Made by a program: the position numbers and the translations under genes
The notes under the pieces: model-generated
Database searches by the model: none
What the model saw: the letters and a program-made list of their open reading frames with translations, nothing else
Told to the model about the DNA's origin: nothing
Part shown: piece after piece, positions 48,801 through 63,300 of the stretch
Position numbering within the stretch: the stretch's first letter is position 1
Layout of the letters: each line of letters opens with the position of its first letter
Assembly (NCBI GenBank): GCA_008694505.1
Contig: VZDJ01004378.1
Coordinates: 7,994,659 to 8,058,658, forward strand
Origin: Cyanoderma ruficeps
Taxonomy: Eukaryota; Chordata; Aves; Passeriformes; Timaliidae
Length of the DNA: 64,000 bases
Reading direction: 5' to 3'

Positions 48801-51800
48801 TATTGGTTGCCCTAGGGAAAAGCTTCTCATACAGTGTCAATGACTGCCCGCTGGTGCCCCACACAAACCTCACAGAGCTTCACAATAATTTTATTTTTTC
48901 AGGAGGTGTCAAATGGAAAGGAGTCCTCTCTGCAATTCCCTGTTCTATTGCAGAAATGAGAGATGGACACTTACATTCCCCTCCTCTCACCAGACATCAA
49001 GGTTTTCCTTCCCCACGACCATGTGGTCAGCGGAGATCAAAGGTCTGGGGCTGCCTGGCGGCCTGGCTGCTGTGGCCTGGGGTCTGACAAACATAACAGG
49101 TCCTCTGGCCTGACCATAACTCATGCCCATCCCTGTTCTTGCCCATCTCTAGGTCACTGGAACTCCCGAGCCAATGGCATGCAAAGTTACTTCAGATGAA
49201 GCTATGCTAGACTTTATTAATTAGTTTATACTCCTCTTTTTCCTCTAAAATTTGATTTGCTAGCTCTATGCACGAGGCCTATTCGTGTCATTCATTTCTG
49301 CTGGAAGTCATAAGAAGTTCCAGGGATTGCAGCCCCACATATCCTTCATCAACAATTTTTCTGTTTTGCAGACTGAATTTCTGACATTCAAGGTGGCATT
49401 TTCTATAAAACTTAGCAATGCTGAGTAATACAGAAACTGTCTGGTGAAGGTCTTAAACTATGTACATATTGACAATTATGCAGTTTGTGTGTGACTTTCA
49501 GAGACCAAGAACAATTTTTGTTAGCTGCATTTTATGTTGGTGTCCCTCTGTCAATTACCATTTTCTTTTATCTTTCTCAGCAGCTGTTTGTCTTCCCTTT
49601 TAGAGGGTGGACTGTATCATAGACTCAATGTGTTACCAAATATTTGTTTTTCTTAGAACCTCACAACTGAGGGATTTGGATAAGAAAATTTTTCACTGTG
49701 AGCCACTGTTCATATTCCTTTTCAATACACCATATAGCTAAGATTAATAAAGCTATAAAATAATGTGTGTGTAGGAGTCCCCAAAGTTATTTTTTCCCAT
49801 ATTTAAAAATACAGTTACAAATCAGAAATCCAAATTTTCCATTGCACATGGATTTTGGCTTACAGTGTCAGCCTCGGGACATGTTGGCACATAATATGAA
49901 CTTTACATAAGTTCATTATTAGAGGATGCACCTTTTTATTGAGCATTGGTAACTTTAACACTATAGGCTAAAACAAAGAGAATTGCAGGAAGGAAAAGAG
50001 TGTAATCTAGAGTTAACTTCTGGGACATTTTTATTTAAATGGGCTTCTTTTTCTTTTTTCCTAATGTCTCATCTCAAAGGTTTCTTAATCCCTTCCCTTT
50101 AAATATTGTTAGTTTCAGGTTAAAAAAAACCTCAAAACAAGAGAATAAAAAATAAAAGTAAAATGAAAACGGGGAAAATGCAAACTCCATGCCAAGTATG
50201 TTCACGTGGAAAATGGGCTCTCTATGAGACTCTGGCATACAGCAAGTCAGGGTATTCGACAAAGTCTCCATTCAAAACCCACAATGTTCTTTAACTAAAA
50301 CTACTTTAGAAATTTTTTCTTTTATCTAAAATATTAAGGAGTTGTACAAGGAATTTCAACACCCAGCATGTTCACAGGAGAGATTCAAGTCACAGGTAAC
50401 TGTTTAGCAGGACTGGTAGCTTCTCTTCTGTATCCTTCCTTAAACTACAGGTTCTTACCCACCTCGCCTTCAGTTCTCACAGTTTAAAAAGGTGTCATAT
50501 AGAAGTGTTATTTTTCAAACTAAAAATCTAAGCATTACAATCACAAAAAGAAGTGTTTTTTGTGGAAGATGGGGCATATTCATGTGGAAGGTAAGACTGG
50601 ACTGAGCTCCTGTCCTTACTCCAAGCTGCTGGAATGAGTGGAACAAGGTGGGATCCAGGCTGGAAGTTGTAAAGCCATGCAGAGATGCCACACTCTCTGT
50701 GTTAATGTGCTAAAAGAGAGGTTATAATGGTCTGCACACTTTTTCTTTTCCAGTTTTGTGTTCTTCTGGAGCTGAATCGTTCCAGAAGACAAGATGATGT
50801 TTCACTGTAAAGTACATTAGGCCCAAATTATCCTTAATGCTTAAGGTTTTCTCCTGGAAAGTAGGACTTGTGAGTTCAACTTTCCTCACCATCTGGGGAC
50901 ACACTGTATGTTTGGACCCTGAGGAAACTCACTGGGGAAAGTAAAGGATTCCAATGACACTTCTGAAACATAAAACCAAGCCCTTAACACCACCCTATTT
51001 GCCTTGCTTGGAAATGAGGTATTTTAAACAGAGTTAAGCAGTTTCAGATATAAATCTTATGATGACCTTTGTAGACAACCATCCTATACTTCTGCAATCT
51101 GCACTCATCCAAGGCTTTCATTTGCCTCAGGCTGTCTCCTAATGCACAGTATAGATCTACTCCAGGGTCAAAATAAAGTGTTAACAGAGTAAGAGATTTG
51201 AAGATGGAAGTTTGGATTTAGAGTATGAAATTTGAATTCACCACAATATCCACCTCAATTATTATATGGTAATAACAAGTTGATATGCTATAATTTATTA
51301 CAGTCAGGCACAAAGTTCTAAGGGAAACCTAGGTGTATTTTTGGTTACTAGAGAAAAATTATATTATTGTCTTCATAAAGAGAGCACATTCTGATTCATT
51401 AATTTTAAGATACATTGAGTAAAAGAAATATGCTTCACTGGACTTACAAATCACTGTGAAGAAAAGCAGGCTGTGGAAAGCTGAACATATGTGTATCACA
51501 GTCTTGTGAAAGGAAAACGTTCAGGGCATTTTCAAAAGTTCAGTTAGAAGCCCTGTACTCATCTGTTACTTGTGGCTTTCAGGTCCTTCCCTAGAGATTA
51601 GCAGTTGCCTCCAGGACAGCCAAGGGACCAGGTCACTTCCCCCTCTAAGGAGTGTGATGGGAGCATGTGCCTGGGCTTTAGGAAGAGGACAGGAGTGACA
51701 CCATGAGATGAGTCACTCCTCATGCCAGCTACCTAATCTCCTTGTTTATAATACACTCATTTTTGAAGTGCAAATGTTTGTGTGAGAAAGCCCTGATGAG

Positions 51801-54069
51801 CTGTGGCCAGGCTGTGGCTGGTCTCTAACAACAGGAGCATTCACACTCTTCTGTCCTGCTTGGGTTCCCTTTTTGCAGTCTAAGCTTAAAGTCAGAATGT
51901 TCTTTTTCACATCTGTTCTGAACCTACAGGTTTTGAGGGAAAAATTGCCAACATAAAATAATGGAAAAAATGTTATTTTTGCAGGAGTTCCCTTTTGGTT
52001 TAAACTAGGCTGGGAAGCATGAAAAATGAGCTGTTAGTTGTAGGAGAGGTATCATGCCAGCACCACATTCTTGTTACTCTTATTGAAGAAAAAATTTTGA
52101 TCTGGAAACACATGCAATGTTTAGACTCCTACTGCATCGCCTCTCAAATGTAATGTTACCCTTCAACAATAACATCCATGTCTGTTTTTCTGAGAACTCT
52201 ACTGGTTAGTAAAATGACATCTATGTAATTAAATATGCAAATTTGTAATTAAACCAAATTCACTATGTAAACAATAGCAAACCATCTTTACGAGAAAATT
52301 ATCTTGATATTGAAACAGCATGTGCTCTACTTTATGTCTCTCACATTTAATATAACAACATGCAGTGGTGACAACATGAATGCATGCATTGCACTGCTTT
52401 CTTCCCACGCCATGTGTAAGGCAGAGGCTGATTAAGTCAGGAAACTGTTGAGTTTTTTGGGACACAATTTTCATTTTGCTCCTGGGTTTATGTTGATTTT
52501 AGTCATTAGTAACAAAACTAATTCATGTTACTTGAATCAACATTTTGTATTTAAGTAAAGCTCAATAGTCACAGACATATTCAATGGTTTTCAGAGAAAC
52601 GGTAAGTTTTTTATCGGTTTGGATAAACATGTGTTTATTTAAATCATCCAAATTAACTAAACACTTTTGTTATTCGCATTAAGACAAAGATGATAAAAGT
52701 ATGGTTTTCCATTGCATAGTTTACCATGTTTGTCCTTTTTCAGAGCTGAATAGAAAAGATGCACTATGCTGTATAATCTGGTTCATTAAAACCAATGCTA
52801 TTTTTTGCCCTCATAAAGATTTTATCCGACACGTTTTTGTTGGTGAGCAGGATTTTTTGAACCAGTATTTCAAGTCATCTATTAAACAAAATACATACAG
52901 AAGTAGTCACTAGATTTAAAATTAATACTTACATCATAGAAAAATAATATATTTGTGTATATATGAATATAAGACCTTGTAAGAATATAATACTTCCAGA
53001 TGCTGCCAGTTCTAATTATCTGTTTTAAGGAAAGTCAACTATCTTGACCAAGTCTGGAGTGTTAATTAAGCTGAATAATCTGGCAGTGAATCCAGTGCAT
53101 TTTGGCTCATATTGAGCTGTCTGATTTAGGTCCTGCAGGGTGCAGGTGAGCTGAATAATTATTTATATCTCAGTGAGCACTAATATTTCTGCTTATCTAG
53201 CTTTACACAGGCTGTCAAGTTAGCTATTCCTGAAGAGATCATTCAGCTGGGCAATGTTGTCCCACCCGGTGGGTCAGGGTCCAGCTGGCCTTTTCCCATT
53301 CTGTGGGGATAGCTTGGAAGTGCTGGAACAACGGTTTTACACCACATTGATTTTATAATCCCTAATCCAATGTCTCCAGGGAGACTATAATTCTTTGTAA
53401 CAGGCATAAACCAAAGAGATAAATGTTAAAGTTCCTAATGAAAATGGAGGCACCAAGGATCCACTGAGGGTCCCTGTGTTCATTTTCAGGGCGGCCATTC
53501 ACACTACTTAGGGCAATTATTTTTTGAAAACCATGTTCCTTAGAAGAGCGCGGTACAAAAGAATGCACGGGCCAAAGGTTTGTCAAGTTGCTAAAGTGAA
53601 CCCACATTGCTTCCACATGAATCAGATTTATGAGTTTATATATTTTAATGGTGCTACAGAGTACTGCTTTGTATGAGTATTTATACTCATTAATACTTGT
53701 ATATTTATAAGATGTTCTGAGGCAGAAAGGTGTGAGGCTGAATTTATGCCATTTAACTTCATATACTCCTACAAATGTAGTCTGAAGAGTCTTATTTTGA
53801 CTTGGAATGTGAACTTATCAAAGACTAAGAAAATTATTTGAAGTCTCAATTCATAGAATACTTACGACTTCTGCCTAAAACTCCACAGTTTTTTCAGGGT
53901 TCCAGAACAGTGTGTGTTTCTATTTTGTTCTGAAAGCATGAACAACTCCAATAAATTATGTGAATGAGAATAAAATTGTGAGTTTAACAATAATAATGAG
54001 CTTTAACAGAATGAAAAGTGGACACTGAACTCCATAAAAACAATGTAATTACAATAATCTTCCCAAATT

Positions 54070-54370
54070 GTTAAAATACCCTAGAATTCCTGCTCTTGTT
54101 CTCCAGCATCCTTACAGCACTTCCAGCATGGTATGGTCTTCAGGTTTAATAAGCAAGCACTTTTTTCCTCCATCTAGGACATTAACAAAAGTACTGAAAA
54201 CAGCAGAACAAGATGGATCCCTGTGCAAGCCCATGTCATGCATCCTTCCATTCCTGACAGTGAACCACTACTAAGTTCTCTCTGAGTATAGTTTGCTACT
54301 GATCACACAGGAGTTTTATGAAAGCTATGCTTTCCTATCTTGCTTTTAAGATTATCATGTGAAGTAAGTT
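54070..54370 (-). mobile_element. Old CR1/L3-like LINE fragment
   Basis: Degraded fragment of a CR1-clade reverse transcriptase, minus strand. The plus-strand text near 54120-54240 (aggtttaataagcaagcac, ccatctaggacattaac, gatggatccctgtgcaagcc) matches the remembered consensus around the RT active-site region of old CR1 families. It also parallels the younger copy here at about 33315-33425, where catttatgaagatgatgaag is followed by tggagccctggggagcc. No open frame remains; ends are approximate. Confidence 0.65.
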
Positions 54371-57300
54371 TACTCCCTGCTGAAGACCAACCACAGCAGC
54401 CCCAGGAGCACATGCACAAAAGGTGAGCAAGAGTGATGCTCTTACCTTAGGCTACAGTACAGAGCCTGCTACCCTGGACAGCTTTGCCCCCACTGGGTGT
54501 GTGCAGCAGGGATGTTTCCACCATTCAAGGCAGCTATGTGCATATTGATGCCCCAATTAAAAAAAAATGCCTCTGAGGCCCAAAGGGACCAAAGGGACTA
54601 TGCTGATTAGTGAGGCTAACAGCTAAAGTCTAGGCTTAACATATCACACCCCAAAATTCCTCCATGAAGCCCAGGGTGGTTCATTATCTGCACATCCTTT
54701 TGCATTTTAATGGCTTTTTAGTCAGCTTGAGGACACAATGGAACAGGCTCTGAAGAATTGAAGGAATATCCACAAAGAAACAGTTTTCCTTTCTTTTCTC
54801 TATGTTCACAAGAGGCTAAAGGATCACCTAACATCACTGCTTAATGAGGAAGTAATGCCTCTTCCAAGTCCAGCAACTTTGGTCAAGTTTTAGCTAATCA
54901 GTCAGTAATATATAGGAATATCCTGCTAAAGATAATCAGTGATGGAGATTTTACTAGCAATTGGTGAGCTGCTACTCAGCATCACTGGAGCTAAAGGTAG
55001 GTTTTTAAGACCACTGCTTCTGATGTCCTCAAGGTTCCTGGTAATAAAGTGCCCATGACAACAAGCTCTTAGGGAAGTCATAAGCTCCGTAGCACTGTTC
55101 CCATCATATCCTACTCTATGGTCTCATCTGTCTCCGCACCTTCATCCTTGCAACGATGCCTGTGGACATCCATTTTGTGTCAGCCTGTATGCTTCAGGGA
55201 AGCATATAGTAAAATTAAGGCTTTTAATACAGCTCCAGGTATCATCAGCAGTAAATAAAGGCAGGAACAGAATCTTAACCTGTATTCACATATTGATGAA
55301 TTGTACTAAGTTTGATGTTTCTTTAAGTCACAGAGAAATATTAGTCACTGATGAAATGTATTTAATGACCTAAATACAAAGGTCAGTAAGAAATGCCACA
55401 TATTACTCTAAAATTTATAGAATTACCACTTCAAATATTAAAAAATACAAATTTTAGAGTAATTGGAGTTCAGTGCATCTGAATTATTCAAAGTACTCAT
55501 TGAATAAGGCTCCAGACTATAACTGATTTCATGGAGCAATTTTAACAAAACTCAAAAAACAATATTAAGGAAAAAATGTACAAACTGAAAAAGTTACTAT
55601 ATATACTTCCTGTAGGCAACATGACTATAAATTGAATTACTCAAATATATTTTCAAAAAAATATTGTGTCAGAAAAAACACAAGAAAAGAAGACGTGAAA
55701 TGAATGTGAAATTCTCATACCCCAAACTAAAAACAACATAATGTTTCATTATGTCCACTACATATATAACTTTGTGTTAATTACCTCCTGAAAACAATGT
55801 GTATTTGATCCTGAAAATCATCCATCTTATGATATAATGAAGGGATCTTTGGGAAAATATTTCACTAATAGTTCTTCACGGTAACAAATCTCTTTTGAGA
55901 GCCAAGCACTACAAAATGCTGAATTCCAGGTTTTAACAGAAGAAATTATAGACTAGAATAACTCAAATTTAGTGACAGAATAATTGACAGATCAAGGTAT
56001 TAGGAACGAGCACACATTTTAACCTGAAACAGCTCTTTCAAGAAATGCAGTCTGTTGGTCAGCAATAAAATAATTTGTGAAAGCATGAAATAATATTGTA
56101 TTTAAAAACTGCTCAAGAGAAACTGAAGAAGGAATTTACACAAAATAACATTCAGAGCCATGAGAGACTCTCTAAGCCTACCAAACTGTATCTCATCCAA
56201 AATTTGATCTCGTCCAAAGTCACTGGATAGGAGACAGGTACACATCATCCACAAGCTGTGGATGGTGGCCAAAAGGCATCTCTGACCTGCAAAGCAAACA
56301 TGATCCAAATCTTTCCAAGGAATAAACAGCAGGAAACAAAAAAAAATGTTTGAGAAAGTATTTCTGTGCAGCTGTTTATATTAAATTCAAAGGAAAGTAA
56401 TCAGAATGTTACATTGATATGAAAATGTTTCAGCTATCACAATGGGCCAATTTGACTTTTCTCCCCAAATGTTCACTTAACCACTACAGCAATTGCAGGC
56501 TGTTCAGTACTTCCTCAAACAGAGCTGAACTTTCCAATTCACAAATAACCATTTAAGTAAACACAGCATAAATGAGTATACCTATTTTGCTGAAAAACAG
56601 TATCAGAAAAAATTACTAAAGAGCATTTCTTTGTTTTCTTATTCACCTGTTACTATCTTGCCTTCTTTCCCTTTTCCCAAGTGTAAATTATATTTAGACT
56701 AGCATACCAACATGTAATTACATGTATTTTCATTATCTCGTAATTTGGCTTGGGAATCTACACTGTATGCACAAAACGCTGATTGCCTGCAGCTGCGGAC
56801 ATATGATTATTTAGATAAGCAAGCAAGTGGATGAGATGAACCAGAAACTTGGGGGAAAGTCACTCTCAGTCTTGGTGCTTGGAGGAACAGTTCAAACCCT
56901 TGGGGTGCATTGGGACTAAAGGGTCTGGGTAAATGTAGCTCTTGTACTTGCTTTGGCATTAGCCAACAACAGTATACAATGTCCTTGACTGCTTACAGTA
57001 TAAATATTTATTTCTAAATGCTTCTGTGATTTAAACTGTGCCCAGGTTCTAGGGATAAGACTGTGAATAGCAAAGTACTACCGAATGACATTTATTTTAA
57101 CCAGCTTTACTAAACATGACACTCCCGGTCCTCATTTTTTCACAGCTCACTATTTAGCAAGTGGTATCTTTCAGACTTAAAAAAATTAGAAAAAAAAAGG
57201 CAGCCAAGAAAAATAGAAAACTATCATAATGATAATTTCACAAATCCTTCTCAATGAGAAAATAAATGCCTGCAATTATTCGTAATGCCTGTGTTTTTCA

Positions 57301-60300
57301 GGTGCCAAAAAAACCAACAAACCCCAAACTACCAAACAAAACCTGAATCAAAAGAAATCTGAAAAAAAAAGTTTTCTCCTGAAAAACTAACCTTTCCAGA
57401 TACTTCAGATACTATTAGCAGCTCAGAAAACGGCAAGTAAGGAAAAAACCTAAACCTTTTTAACACGCCCACTACTCTCCAAAGCATGTGAATATCTGAA
57501 AGCCTCCAAAAACTCAGCCTGTCCCTGTAATCTTGACAAGTCAAGAAATACCAAGTACACATCTGCAGTGTTTTAGGGGCAGTACTAGAGTGAAACACCT
57601 TCTTTACAACAAAGAACACAGAAGTTAATTATTTGAAGCTGATAGGGTGGGTTTGACAGCATCTGAGGTGTGCAGCTGCTGTACCACACCCCCAGGTCCT
57701 GTGCAGCCTCCTGACACAGGTGGCCCCAGGGCTGCTGCTCCAAACCTCCTGCTTTTCTGCCTCTGCATTCAGGGCAGTGTTGCTGCTTCACCCCATGCTC
57801 TGCTCCAAGCCATGGCTGCAGCAGCCTCCTGCGTCAGTAGAGCCAAAATAAGAAGATGCTTTACTCTGGGTCCAATTGAATAACAATATTTTGTGGTGAG
57901 ACTTAAACTAATTTTAATGGCATAACCAAAATGGAAACAAGCATATATTCAATTTCAAAAGAGGATTTTAATTTCATGAGCCATTATATCTTAAGGATAA
58001 TAAAAAGACAGCATGTTTAGGAGACATTTTTGCTGCCTTCAAACAGGAAAACATGTTGGAAGAGATGACTGGTCAATCTCAATCTGATTTTGTAGTTTTG
58101 AAGCAAAATATTTTTCATGTAGTACATAATGCCAAACATCACTGTAATTCCTATCTTTTAATTCAGTTTTGATTAAATCCTATTCTGGAAATACATCTGT
58201 AACAGAAAACTTGGAAATAAAATCTTATCTGACCTTCACCTGTGTAATGTAGCTAGGTTTTAGATAATATTTGAAGATGAAAATCGCTGTAGTAACTCCA
58301 GGTGTATCAGATATATATAGCTCACATGAAAAATAACTGAACACAAGAAGCCTTCTTTTCTCTTTTTCCTTTTTTTTTTTTTTATTCTGAGGATGCAGGT
58401 GATTTTATTAGGTCAAGTACGTGATTTATTTTTTTTTTTACAGGGCAGAAAATCATTTCAGTGTTGGCATTCTATTTTAGCAGCCTGACTGGAGTTGCTT
58501 TAGCGAGATGTATATTTTAAGACTGTAGCAGTGAAAGGTCTCGGTTTGAACTCTGTCCTAAATACACAGAATCTGATGCATGTATTAACTATTGAACTTC
58601 AGTGGGCTTGTATAATTACAGCTGGAGCAGTGTTTCAGAGGTGATTCCTGTTCCAGCTTTCTGTATGCATTTTTCATTACTTCTTTATTGTTTGTTCTCT
58701 TTTCACATTGAAGAAGGCGCTGTCTAAAATGAGCTATGTATGGGTAACACTATCAACACATGTATCTGTGAAGCTTTACCGCTGCAGTCCGTAATGCTTT
58801 AAAAACAAAAAGGTTGTATCTGTGTATTGTCAATAATTATTAGGAAAGTGTGTAGTCCTGTCCCAGGGTTTGGTAAGCAAGGTCATGGTACAATAAGAGT
58901 TGCAAGCTCTGTAAGCATTAGTTGTATTTGCATATGTCAGAACAGTCTGTGAATACTAACGGCACAAACACTTCACATCTGCTTCTGTTTACTCCCATGC
59001 TAACAGTCAAAAGTACAAAAGTACTGTGTTAATTGCTCTGTTACATACTGACTGTTGACACATTCTCCATAGAGCTTTCATAAATACACTGTTGCAAACA
59101 AACTACTAATGACTTTGCTTATTTCCAGCCCATCCTTAAAAGAAATCCAGAATATATACACAGATTAATGATTCCTCTATTTAGCAGTGTGTCTTGTTGC
59201 TTGCTATTGTGGAGGCTTGTATAAAGGCAGTATCAATTAAGTAGCAATTATCTATGAAGTGGGAAAAAAAAGTGATGATATAAATAAGTAATGTGCATGA
59301 AGTGAGAATTTCTGAAAACAACTTGAGGTGAACTCTGAGGCAAGGGCACCGACTAGTGAACAAACCCTCTCCATCTGCTCTTCTATCTAAAACCATTAGA
59401 GCCCAATTTGAAGTCTGACTAAACAGCAGTGATACCTGTGGGCCTCCATTGAGATTTTTCACTATATATGACATGCCCTGGAGAAATTTTAAAAAAAATA
59501 GGATGGGAGCTGAGGGAAAAAAAATTGGACTCCTAAAAACCACCACTAACAAGCTAATCATATTTAAATTTGTGCTTCAAGTTTCTTTTTCCTCTGACAC
59601 TTCAATATAGAAATACAATTATCTAATTATTATAAAACAACAAAGGAGTTGCGACCCAAACCCACTGTCACAGTTAGTGTGGTACTTAGTTTTTGACAAT
59701 GGTCTGCTCCTTCTGAAGGGGAGGCAAAAGCCCATGATGTGCCTCAGCTTCCTCAAACAGCAAGCACTGGTGGTTTTCTGAATGCCCCTTCTTTTCTGGT
59801 ATTGAATTTTGCCATTCTTTAAGAACCTTTCAAAAATGGTCCTCTCCTCCATCATTCAGGTGTCGACATTCATTGCTGCAAATGCAGCATAAGAGTAATT
59901 AATTTATTATTTTCTTGCTTTTTTTTTTAATGGTTTCTTCAATATGTGTGACAGAATAAGATAAAATTAAGTTACTCTTCATATTATTTGCTATCTATAT
60001 TTGCTTATTATGTCTGTCTCCTGCACTTACATCTTTACTCATTTTGGTCAAGAATGTATGACAGTCACCAGGAGCAAGTCACTCATTTATTAGCTCCATC
60101 TTATTGATTTATTCATGTCCTAGGCATTTAATCAGGTCCAATGAAGAGTAATAAAGCATTCTGACTAAAAAAACACATTATGTATTTTTTTCTCTATTTA
60201 ATGTTCTTGCAAATCTCCCCACTCTATCATACATAATGCAGATAGAGATGTACAAGGTAGACCTTAGACCTTAGGCACTCTTGCAGCCACACCAATGAGG

Positions 60301-63300
60301 TCTCAGGTGTTTTTCATTTTATGAGACTGGTTCTTTTCAGCCTTGGTTCAAAGCACACTCAGGCTGTGAACAGCAGTGGCCTCACCACCCTGTCTCTGTG
60401 TGTGCCAGCGCCTATGAATCATTTTAGCACAATTTTCTTATCTTAATTTTCCACAACCTGCAAAGAAGGTGAAAAATCAAAACCATTCCAGATCAAACTT
60501 GAGCAGACTCTGGGTAGGATGAAAGGAAGTGTGAGTGTGTGAGCACCACCAAAGTGCTCCTGTCTCCCACCACTGACCCTCCATCAAGGCTCTGTGAAAG
60601 TCCTGTCATCTCAGCATTCAGTCATCTGTACACAACTGCTGGAGCCATTGCCTCTGGCTTCTCCCACAGGCATACGTTATTCCTTCCCTTTCATATGGTT
60701 GTTTGATCATGTCATGTTTGATTGCCTCTTCTAGATTCTGTGTTCGTGCTATGGACAATCCAAAATCATCTCCAGATACAAGCACATGCGTGTGCAGAAG
60801 TTACAGAAATGGGCCTAATTAAGTAAAAGCAATTGGTGGCAGAAACAGGAGGGAGCACTCTGACCATCCTGTCCTGGTCCCAAGCCAGCAGTCCTGCAAG
60901 GACCCAGAATGTGCTCCCTGAAGGCCAGTCCCTGCTGGGCAGTGCTGTGCCTTCCCCATGGGGCAGACCGTGTGTGTATGGTGAGCTTACTGCTGACAAG
61001 GGGATACAGGGTTGGCATTCTCTCACTCCTACTGCAACTCCAGTGCCAAGGAAACCATGGTGGGGTAGAGGGGGGAGAGCCAAAAGCTCTTCAGTTGCCT
61101 CCCCATGAATCCTGGGCTTGATAGAAACTGATTTTGACTCTATAACTCAGCATGACATTTACTGCAAACAGATATTTCTCCCGGTTCACAATTGTTTTTC
61201 TCAGTTCAGTTATGATGAATCACACAAATTCTTCAAGATCCTGCTCTGTGGTCTCTGTTCTAGCTCTTTTTTCCAAACTACTCTCAGATCTTGAAGACAT
61301 ATCGCCACGAGCCAGAGTTACCAGAAGTCAGAAAAAGCATTTTTTGAAGGATTCTGTAATTGAGAAAAAAGGTCTTTCAACATCATTTTCCTGAGCATAG
61401 AAATCAGACATTTCTAAAGAAAACTAAAAGAATTTTTTTCCTTAGCTTCTGTCTCAGCCTTGGTTTTGGACTCAGCACTAAACACAAAAGCTGAACACCA
61501 CCTTGACAGCTCTACAGCAGATGGAGTCAGAAAACACTGGCTCTAGTGTGTCCTTAGGAGAAATTCAAGTTTCCTTGAGAGGACTTTAGAGTTCAGCCCT
61601 GTTCAGAGAATTCTAGAGAGAGAGTTCTTCCAAGGATTTTTGTGGACTCGTGCTTCTCAATGTAAGAATAAAAGTGTGGATCATCCCAGTGAGTAACTCA
61701 AGGGAGCTGGAAGATATTAGGTTCTTGGGGTCTTTACTGCTTGAGCTAGGGTTTTCCATGAATATGGGAACCTAAAACTTCCTTGGCAGGGTTGCTTCTG
61801 ACAAAGGCCATGGCTGTCCTTAGACTGGCAAAAGCAACTTATGCTACCACATTTTCATTTGATCCTGATCAATTTCCTATTTACCTGCTAAACTGGTCTT
61901 TTATTCAGAATTAGGCTATTTTAGAAATGATAAGAGATCATCAACAGTCAAGTTTCTTTGTTGCCTATTTACAATATTGTACCCAATCCTGGCTTGTTTG
62001 TTGGTTTGATGGAGGTGTTCTCAGGGGGTTTTTTTGTTTTAAATACATGAAAACCCAGACAACTAGAGAACCTTCCTTTGTTTGCACACCTGACCAAACA
62101 CCTTGACACATCATTTTAGTCAGTAATGTACCCAAAGGTCTGACTCCTAAGGCTTCTTACATCTAATACTGGTGTTTGGTTCTCTCATCCAACTATTTCT
62201 CAGCTATTTCTAAATATATCCCTATATAATATCTCAGCTATTCCTCCTTACAGCACTACTCAGCAGCAACACTTCACGTCTGTGTAGTCATATATACATA
62301 CAGAGTTTCAGATTTGGAGCTGGCTTTTTTAGATTCACTGCTGCTATAAAGATAGGAAATGTTTTCCTCCTATTTTCTCCAAGGGAAGTTTTGAAACAAA
62401 TAGTGTCTTCAACCAAACCTGCACAGAAAAATATTTCTATTTTCTCTTTATAAAACCTATGTAGAAGAGAAATCTTAGTATCTCAAAGGATTTGGCCATG
62501 CCTATTTTAAACAATATCTTAGTTGATTTTAACAGTTCCTATGAGTTGAGGTGTTTGAACTAGCAATCCTGAATACAACAAAGTTAGTACAAACTGAGGA
62601 ATGCCAGGAAGGCAGCAATAGGAGTAAGATTGCCTCATGGCTTTGTGAAGACAGGTAAAGTGCCCTGTGTAAATACTACATCTCTGTGGGTTCTCAGTCA
62701 GTGAAATGAGAAAATGATACTTATTTTATTTATCAAGTGCTTTGAAGTCCTTAGATAAAAGGAGAGCCTTCGATATCTTGAAAGTCCTGAATAGATCGGT
62801 TCCCACCTTCATCTAACCGCTGTTGAGAACCTCAAATACTGTATTTCCTCACCTAGAAACAGCACTTCAATCCAATCTGCTCAGGGCATCCCTAAACACA
62901 CAGATAGATCTAAGCTTTAAAAAAAAATTCCATAATTTGTGATGTATGGCCACCTCATTTAAAAAAAAAAAAGGGGGAGAAGAAAAGATTACCTATTGTT
63001 TAGTGTAGGGAATCTAATGAGGAAGAGCAAGGCTCAGTTGCTTTTTCTACTTCAAGGAAATCAGATACACTTTTTCCTACCTTTTAGGCAAATCCTGAAT
63101 ATCACATTATCAAAGCCCTTTCTGGGGACATTCAATTCATTTTATATTCAAATTTAAAATTAAGTAGGTTGGCTCTGGGTCTGGATGTCTCTGTGGATCT
63201 TGCATTAACTGATTCAACTAAACCTGCCTGGAAAGCATATGTCACAGCAAGGAACATGTCATTCCTCTCTAATATTCCTAACAGCACATATAAAAGCAGG

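Larger units (their letters stand above)
44326..54069. other. Gene desert, third part
   Basis: No supported gene. ORFs are 109 codons or fewer without recognisable domains. Content: a purine-rich aaaaag-type run at about 44825-44860 and a T16 run at 44912-44927, the diverged duplication near 45064-45813, a short direct repeat at about 46840-46878, a 10-bp-arm hairpin at 48578-48604, a GC-richer patch at about 48960-49180, and an AT-rich stretch with homeodomain-like motifs at about 53010-53290. Confidence 0.6.

Noticed and set aside
59181..59561. 126-codon minus-strand ORF as a small membrane protein gene
   Set aside because: It is the longest ORF in the desert but within chance for AT-rich DNA of this length. 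No recognisable family, splice partner or promoter.
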